A stretch of DNA of 64,000 bases from contig PNOG01000020.1 in assembly GCA_013824685.1 (NCBI GenBank), positions 1-64,000 on the forward strand, given 5' to 3'. The DNA is from Coprothermobacter sp. Lineage in GTDB: Bacteria > Caldisericota > Caldisericia > Cryosericales > Cryosericaceae. The notes beneath the pieces were generated by a model. The model was given only the letters and a program-made list of their open reading frames with translations, did no database searches and was not told where the DNA came from. The position numbers and the translations under genes were made by a program. Numbering within the stretch: position 1 is the stretch's first letter; each line of letters opens with the position of its first letter. This document shows positions 59,694 through 64,000 of the stretch, piece by piece.

Positions 59694-60358
59694 TGATACA
59701 GATGTTGAGCGTCTCAAAGAGATATGACGATGGATACTATGGTCTCAGGGATATCACCTTCAAGATAGGCCCCGGCAAGTTTGTGTTTCTGACAGGCGAG
59801 TCTGGCGCAGGCAAGAGCACGGTTCTGCGACTCATTTATCGTGCCGAACGGCCGACCAATGGCACCATCCTGGTAGATGGAGCGGACACGGCAGCAGCTC
59901 ATGGCAGAGCGCTCACGTCACTGCGACGGCGAATCGGCATGGTGTTCCAGGACTACATGCTTCTCTTCGACCGTACCGTATTTGAGAACGTAGCCTTGCC
60001 ATTGGCTGTCCGAGGTGTGGGCAAAGGCACCATCAGCCAGGAGGTGGACAAGTACCTGGATCAGGTCGGCCTCGCTGGGTACCAGCGTCGCTTGTGCTGC
60101 TCGCTGTCTGGGGGAGAGAAGCAGCGTGTTGCCCTCGCCCGCGCGCTTATCGCAAAACCCGACATCATCCTTGCGGACGAGCCGACCGGGAACCTCGACC
60201 TGAGCAACGGAGAGAAGATCGTCGAGGTGCTCCATGACGCCAACCGTCTTGGTACCACCGTCTTCATGGCTACCCATGATCTGTACCTCGTCCAATCGAC
60301 GCGCCTGCCATTCGTGCGGCTCCGCGGTGGACGCAAGGTTGAGGAGGGCAACTTCTAA
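59693..60358 (+). CDS. ftsE: cell division ATP-binding protein FtsE
   Basis: ABC ATPase that with FtsX drives peptidoglycan hydrolase activation at the septum. The 221-residue protein has Walker A GESGAGKST (35-43), Q-loop GMVFQDYMLL, signature CSLSGGEKQRVALARAL near 135 and Walker B IILADEPTGNLD near 160, with ATHDLYLV as the H-loop. FtsE (not a lipoprotein exporter) is supported by the adjacent ftsX and M23 genes. Confidence 0.95.
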   Translation: MIQMLSVSKRYDDGYYGLRDITFKIGPGKFVFLTGESGAGKSTVLRLIYRAERPTNGTILVDGADTAAAHGRALTSLRRRIGMVFQDYMLLFDRTVFENVALPLAVRGVGKGTISQEVDKYLDQVGLAGYQRRLCCSLSGGEKQRVALARALIAKPDIILADEPTGNLDLSNGEKIVEVLHDANRLGTTVFMATHDLYLVQSTRLPFVRLRGGRKVEEGNF

Positions 60359-60359
60359 C

Positions 60360-61262
60360 ATGTTTACCCTCAAGCAGACACTGCGAGACCTTGTGCGACA
60401 TCCCATCCGCACTCTTCTCGTTTCGATCCTGATCGCCGTGCTGATGGTCGCAAGCGCCGGCATCTATGCGATGTCCATCGACGTGCGCCACACCATTGCG
60501 GAGATCGAGAGGACACACCCTATCAACGCATACCTCTTGCGCGGACTGGACCAGACTTCTATCCAGACTCTTCTCGAGCAGATGCAGAAAGATGAAGCCG
60601 TTGCCCGTGCGGAATATGTGAGTCCCGCAGACGGCCTCAAGAAGCTCGAGATTCAGTATCCCCAGTTCGCAAGCGTATTTCGCGATCTGACGCGCAATCC
60701 AATTCCTCCACTCATCCGGGTTTATCCGGTCTCTGTGCAGGGCATCGCCGGCCTGGCTGCGGAGCTTCGGTCTCTTGCGGGCGTTCAAACCGTTGAGTAT
60801 GATGAAGGCTCGGTGCAGGGGATGGCCAACGCGAACATGTTTGTCCACAGCCTCCTGCTCTATGTGCTCGTTCTCGCTGGCTTTCTTTTCATTGCTGGTT
60901 TCTGCCTCATGGCATTCAGCATCATCAACGGCAAACGAAAAGAGACTGCAGTGCTGAGCGTAGTCGGTGCCAGCAACCTGCAGGTTCTTCTCTCGACGCC
61001 CGCCCACCTGGTCGCTGTCTGGGCGCTCGCATCGGTCCTCTTTGCCGTTGTTCTCCCCGGCGTCATCCGGTATTCCACGACACGCCTCAAGGCGTCCTTT
61101 TCGTGGGTGACACCCGAGCCTGCGGGCATCGTCTACGCCGGAGCCGCCTCCGTTGTTCTGCTGGCCTCCCTGGCTTGCCTCCTTCTGGCCTGCGTCATTG
61201 CGACGCTCCTGGCGTATCGCATTGACGAGGAACAGCGTCGAGAGGAGACACTTCTCGAATGA
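60360..61262 (+). CDS. ftsX: cell division permease FtsX
   Basis: The 300-residue protein starts MFTLKQTLRDLVRHPIRTLL and has one membrane segment near 20-40, an extracytoplasmic loop (45-160; VSPADGLKKLEIQYP), then three segments between 165 and 290, the FtsX layout. The loop binds the hydrolase, here most probably the M23 protein encoded next. One base separates it from ftsE, and it overlaps the M23 gene by ATGA. A longer frame from 60234 lies inside ftsE. Confidence 0.94.
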   Translation: MFTLKQTLRDLVRHPIRTLLVSILIAVLMVASAGIYAMSIDVRHTIAEIERTHPINAYLLRGLDQTSIQTLLEQMQKDEAVARAEYVSPADGLKKLEIQYPQFASVFRDLTRNPIPPLIRVYPVSVQGIAGLAAELRSLAGVQTVEYDEGSVQGMANANMFVHSLLLYVLVLAGFLFIAGFCLMAFSIINGKRKETAVLSVVGASNLQVLLSTPAHLVAVWALASVLFAVVLPGVIRYSTTRLKASFSWVTPEPAGIVYAGAASVVLLASLACLLLACVIATLLAYRIDEEQRREETLLE

Positions 61263-62437
61263 GAACTCTGAGGTTCCTGACTACCATTGTCCTGATTCTC
61301 TCCCTGTTTGTGGGCGGCTCCGTCTTCGCTCCTCGCGTGGAAGGAGACCTCACGAGTGATCTCAAGGCCGCTCAGGAGAAGATGGACCAGCTGAAGGCGC
61401 GGCTTCAGGAGGTCCAGAAGCTGATCAAGGAGAACAAATCGGCCAAGTACAGTCTCCTGAGTCAGCTGACCTCGCTCAATGAACAGATGAATTTGCTGGA
61501 AGGGGACATAGGAGAGATCGACAGTAACATCGCTCAGTTCGAGACTCTTCTCGCCAAGACGGCGGCTCAGATCGCCGTCAGGGAAAAGCAATACGACGAG
61601 CTTTCAGCGGGAATTGACTCGTCGATCGATCTTCTCTACCATGTGTCCAACCTTGATGTCGCAGGTCTTCCTTTCACTGGCAGAGATCTTAGTGCTACGG
61701 TCGAAGCTCAGCAGGGTGTGTCAGCCGTCCTCCAACAGATCGTCGCGTCTCTGTCTGCGGTGAGTACACAGAAACTCGCTCTGCAATCGGACCGCACCGA
61801 CTATGCGCAGACAAAGAACCAGCTGGAGCAGGTGTATGCCCTCAAGAAACAGCAGGCAAGCCTTCTGGTGGAGCAGAAAGCTGCCACACAGCAGACCCTG
61901 AACTACCTCGCTGCCAAAGGAAGTCAATACTCGGCCGACGACAAGCGTATTCAAGACCAAATTGCCCGGGAAAACAAGCTCATCGACCAGATCGTCGCTG
62001 AGATCTATCGGCAACAACATCCTGGTAGTGAGCCGACAGGCAAGATCCTGTGGCCCATACCCGGCACCATTCGTATCACCGAGCTTTTTGGGATGCGCCA
62101 CGACCCGATCAACGGTGTGTGGGAGATGCACAACGGCATCGACCTGGGTTGTCCGACGGGGACGACGCTTCTGGCTCCAGCTGACGGGGTCGTCGAGTAC
62201 GTAGGGAGGTTCTCGGGGTATGGCAACATGTTGATGCTCCAGTGCGGCCAGCATATGACGCTGGTTTTTGCGCATCTCAAGTCGTTCATTGCCAAGAAGG
62301 GGCAGTCTGTGAAACGGGGTCAGGTGATAGCGCTGACAGACAACACTGGCTGGAGCACGGGTCCTCATCTGCACTTTGAGGTCCGGATCGACGGCACTCC
62401 GAAGAACCCGATGCTCTATCTTGGGCCAAAACCGTAG
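61259..62437 (+). CDS. EnvC-like murein hydrolase/activator, coiled coil plus M23 domain
   Basis: The 392-residue secreted protein has a signal peptide (1-28, ending near APRVEG), a long coiled coil (30-260) and a C-terminal LytM/M23 domain. Zinc-site residues look intact: MHNGIDLG (His, Asp) near 290 and GPHLHFEVR (HxH) near 367, so it may be an active endopeptidase, unlike E. coli EnvC. Overlap with ftsX makes it the likely FtsEX-controlled hydrolase. ctpA follows after 24 bp. Confidence 0.93.
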   Translation: MRTLRFLTTIVLILSLFVGGSVFAPRVEGDLTSDLKAAQEKMDQLKARLQEVQKLIKENKSAKYSLLSQLTSLNEQMNLLEGDIGEIDSNIAQFETLLAKTAAQIAVREKQYDELSAGIDSSIDLLYHVSNLDVAGLPFTGRDLSATVEAQQGVSAVLQQIVASLSAVSTQKLALQSDRTDYAQTKNQLEQVYALKKQQASLLVEQKAATQQTLNYLAAKGSQYSADDKRIQDQIARENKLIDQIVAEIYRQQHPGSEPTGKILWPIPGTIRITELFGMRHDPINGVWEMHNGIDLGCPTGTTLLAPADGVVEYVGRFSGYGNMLMLQCGQHMTLVFAHLKSFIAKKGQSVKRGQVIALTDNTGWSTGPHLHFEVRIDGTPKNPMLYLGPKP

Positions 62438-62461
62438 CGCTTACCGCGAAAGGAGATTCTC

Positions 62462-63661
62462 ATGCCATCCAGAAAATCCTCACTTGTCATCCTAGTAGCC
62501 GCATTGCTCGTCGTCGTGATCGCATTCTGGGCAGGCTTCGTCGCTTATCCGTTTCTTGCACCACGCCTGACAGGCTCTTCGCGGCCATCGTCTGTCCAGA
62601 CGACCCTTGACCGCGACACCTACCTCAAGCTTTCGGGCGAGGTGTATGACACCCTGAGTCTCCAGTACTACCAGAAGGTCGACGCGGGCAAGCTCCTCAA
62701 GGGACAGGTTGCCGGGCTCGGCGACCCGTACACAGAACTGTTTACGCCTGCCGAGGCGGCGGACTTTCGCGAACAGCTGTCCGGTGAATACGTAGGCATT
62801 GGTGTCGTTATCACGCCGAGCAAGAAAACTGAAGCCATCGAGATCGTGAGGGTGTTTGCTGGTACGCCCGCAGAAGAGGCTGGGCTGAAACCTGGAGACC
62901 TTATCGACAGCATAGACGGCACGACAGCTCGCGGACTCGAGCTCGACGCCGTCTCTGCTCGTGTCAAGGGCAAGGCAGGTACCTCCGTCCGATTGAAGAT
63001 CGAACGGGCCGGAATACTTGTGGACTACACTGTTGTGCGGCGTCACGTCGAACTCCCGGTTATCGAGAGTCGCATCATCGGGAACAAGGTTGGGTACATC
63101 TCCGTCTCCTCGTTCAGCTCCGGTGTGGCCGTGAAGTTCGCCCGCGCTCTTCACGCACTCGAGGACCAGAAGATCACAGGACTGGTCATTGACATACGGG
63201 ACAACGGCGGCGGCTATCTGAATGAGTGCCTCGACATGCTGTCGAACTTCATTTCCCAAGGGACAGCCTTGTGGACGAAGGAGGCCGGAGGCGAAGTGAA
63301 CCCCGTGACTGTCAATGGCGGCAGTGTCTCATTTCCGATCGTCGTCCTTGTCAATGGAAGCTCTGCGAGCGCTTCCGAGATCTTCTCGGCGGCAATGCAG
63401 GAGAACAAAGCTGCTCTCGTCGTGGGAACCACAACATTCGGGAAAGGAGTCATCCAGCGAAGCTGGGACCTCTCAGAGGGATACGAGCTCAAAGTGACGG
63501 TCGAGGAGTACTACACGCCAAACAAGAACACGATCCAGAAAAAGGGACTGACTCCCAACATCGTGGTGGCAGATCCAGCCCCCGCACTTTTTGGAACACT
63601 TCCGGGCGATGGTCAGCTCGCACGTGCCGTCCAGATAGTGGAGGAGGGAGAGCGCCCATGA
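62462..63661 (+). CDS. ctpA: C-terminal processing peptidase (S41, CtpA-like)
   Basis: Membrane-anchored serine protease. The 399-residue protein has an N-terminal anchor (7-30), a PDZ domain around 105-190 (GEYVGIGVVITPS; EEAGLKPGDLI), and the S41 core with DIRDNGGGYLNE near 244, NGSSASASEIFSAAM holding the nucleophilic Ser near 301-303, and TTTFGKGVIQ with the catalytic Lys near 327. Homologues often lie beside ftsEX-M23 genes and may process that hydrolase. Start follows AGGAGATTCTC by few bases. It overlaps gmk by ATGA. Confidence 0.94.
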   Translation: MPSRKSSLVILVAALLVVVIAFWAGFVAYPFLAPRLTGSSRPSSVQTTLDRDTYLKLSGEVYDTLSLQYYQKVDAGKLLKGQVAGLGDPYTELFTPAEAADFREQLSGEYVGIGVVITPSKKTEAIEIVRVFAGTPAEEAGLKPGDLIDSIDGTTARGLELDAVSARVKGKAGTSVRLKIERAGILVDYTVVRRHVELPVIESRIIGNKVGYISVSSFSSGVAVKFARALHALEDQKITGLVIDIRDNGGGYLNECLDMLSNFISQGTALWTKEAGGEVNPVTVNGGSVSFPIVVLVNGSSASASEIFSAAMQENKAALVVGTTTFGKGVIQRSWDLSEGYELKVTVEEYYTPNKNTIQKKGLTPNIVVADPAPALFGTLPGDGQLARAVQIVEEGERP

Positions 63662-64000
63662 TTGTCGTGGTATCTGGTCCTGGAGGCGTCGGCAAGAGCA
63701 CTGTCGTTGCGGAACTCCTGCGACGCCACACCGACATGCACCGCTCGATCTCCGTGACGACGAGGGCCCCCCGACCGGGGGAAGTGGACGGCGTCGACTA
63801 TCACTTTGTGACCGAGGAACAGTTCACAGATTGGATTGACAAAGGGCTGTTCGCAGAGTATGCTGATGTACGTGGTCATCACTATGGGACGCTGATGTCC
63901 TCGCTTGAGGCTGTCAGACCGCAGGAGATTCTCATCCTGACCATTGATATTCATGGTGGTCCCTGCATTAAGCGCCTGTTTCCGGAAGCCCTGATGATCT
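63658..64000 (+). CDS. gmk: guanylate kinase, N-terminal part
   Basis: From ATG 63658, overlapping the ctpA stop, the frame runs off the right edge after 114 codons. It reads MIVVVSGPGGVGKSTVVAEL (P-loop, with PGGVGKS instead of the usual PSGVGKS), SVTTRAPRPGEVDGVDYHFV with GMP-binding residues, HHYGT and a LTIDIHGG strand. These are the guanylate kinase features. Phosphorylates GMP to GDP. The C-terminal lid and core end lie outside the window. Confidence 0.93.
   Translation, partial: MIVVVSGPGGVGKSTVVAELLRRHTDMHRSISVTTRAPRPGEVDGVDYHFVTEEQFTDWIDKGLFAEYADVRGHHYGTLMSSLEAVRPQEILILTIDIHGGPCIKRLFPEALMI

Overview
This is a GC-rich bacterial chromosome segment (roughly 55-60% G+C by eye), densely packed with core genes. 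About 60 protein genes, eight tRNAs and RNase P RNA cover nearly the whole window. Start/stop overlaps of the ATGA or GTGA type are common, and the visible promoters are sigma-70-like. I see no phage, insertion sequence, CRISPR array or obvious transferred island. The gene set (long-form HPF, TagA/WecG and CsaB surface-polymer enzymes, LCP protein, MglA/MglB GTPase module, membrane pyrophosphatase, DHH-CBS-CCA fusion, zinc-binding S18 and L28) suits a deep-branching, possibly anaerobic lineage. Caldisericota (for example Candidatus Cryosericum) is my best guess, but only a guess.

Layout. 1-3.2 kb (minus): ribosome/NAD operon rplU-rpmA-obgE-nadD-yqeK. 3.2-18.6 kb (plus): pth, mfd, mazG, a flippase-like membrane protein, deoB, recG, rsmD, a 7TM-HD c-di-AMP phosphodiesterase, ybeY, a CorC/HlyC protein and tpiA. 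18.7-26.7 kb (minus): an operon Asp23-fakA-punA-pdp-DHH/CBS/CCA enzyme, then a tRNA with anticodon CAT, a coiled-coil zinc-ribbon gene and rnpB. 26.8-35.8 kb: rpmB, mtnA, nth (minus), tRNA-Val, thrS, the infC-rpmI-rplT operon behind an attenuator-like leader, dprA, trmFO and a radical SAM gene. 35.9-37.5 kb (minus): PATAN (DUF4388), roadblock and MglA genes. 37.6-45 kb (plus): M18 aminopeptidase, rpsF-ssb-rpsR-rplI-dnaB, a six-tRNA cluster and hppA. 45-53.8 kb: a surface-polysaccharide locus. 53.8-64 kb: comF, hpf, secA, prfB, yitT, ftsE-ftsX-M23 peptidase-ctpA, and the start of gmk.

How the parts work together. The surface locus has the steps expected for a pyruvylated, ManNAc-containing cell-wall polymer attached to peptidoglycan: UDP-sugar dehydrogenase, TagA/WecG, other glycosyltransferases, polymerase/ligase, CsaB pyruvyl transferase and LCP ligase. 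Its most unusual member is a single protein with two complete TagA/WecG domains. FtsEX, the M23 protein and CtpA form a cell-division peptidoglycan hydrolase module.

Most interesting observations: the tandem TagA protein; obgE, whose only start giving a full N-terminal domain appears to be AUU, together with an infC that also lacks an AUG/GUG/UUG start where the family needs one; the infC leader with a 10-nt match to its terminator loop; and rnpB, whose P1 helix overlaps the stop codon of the gene before it.
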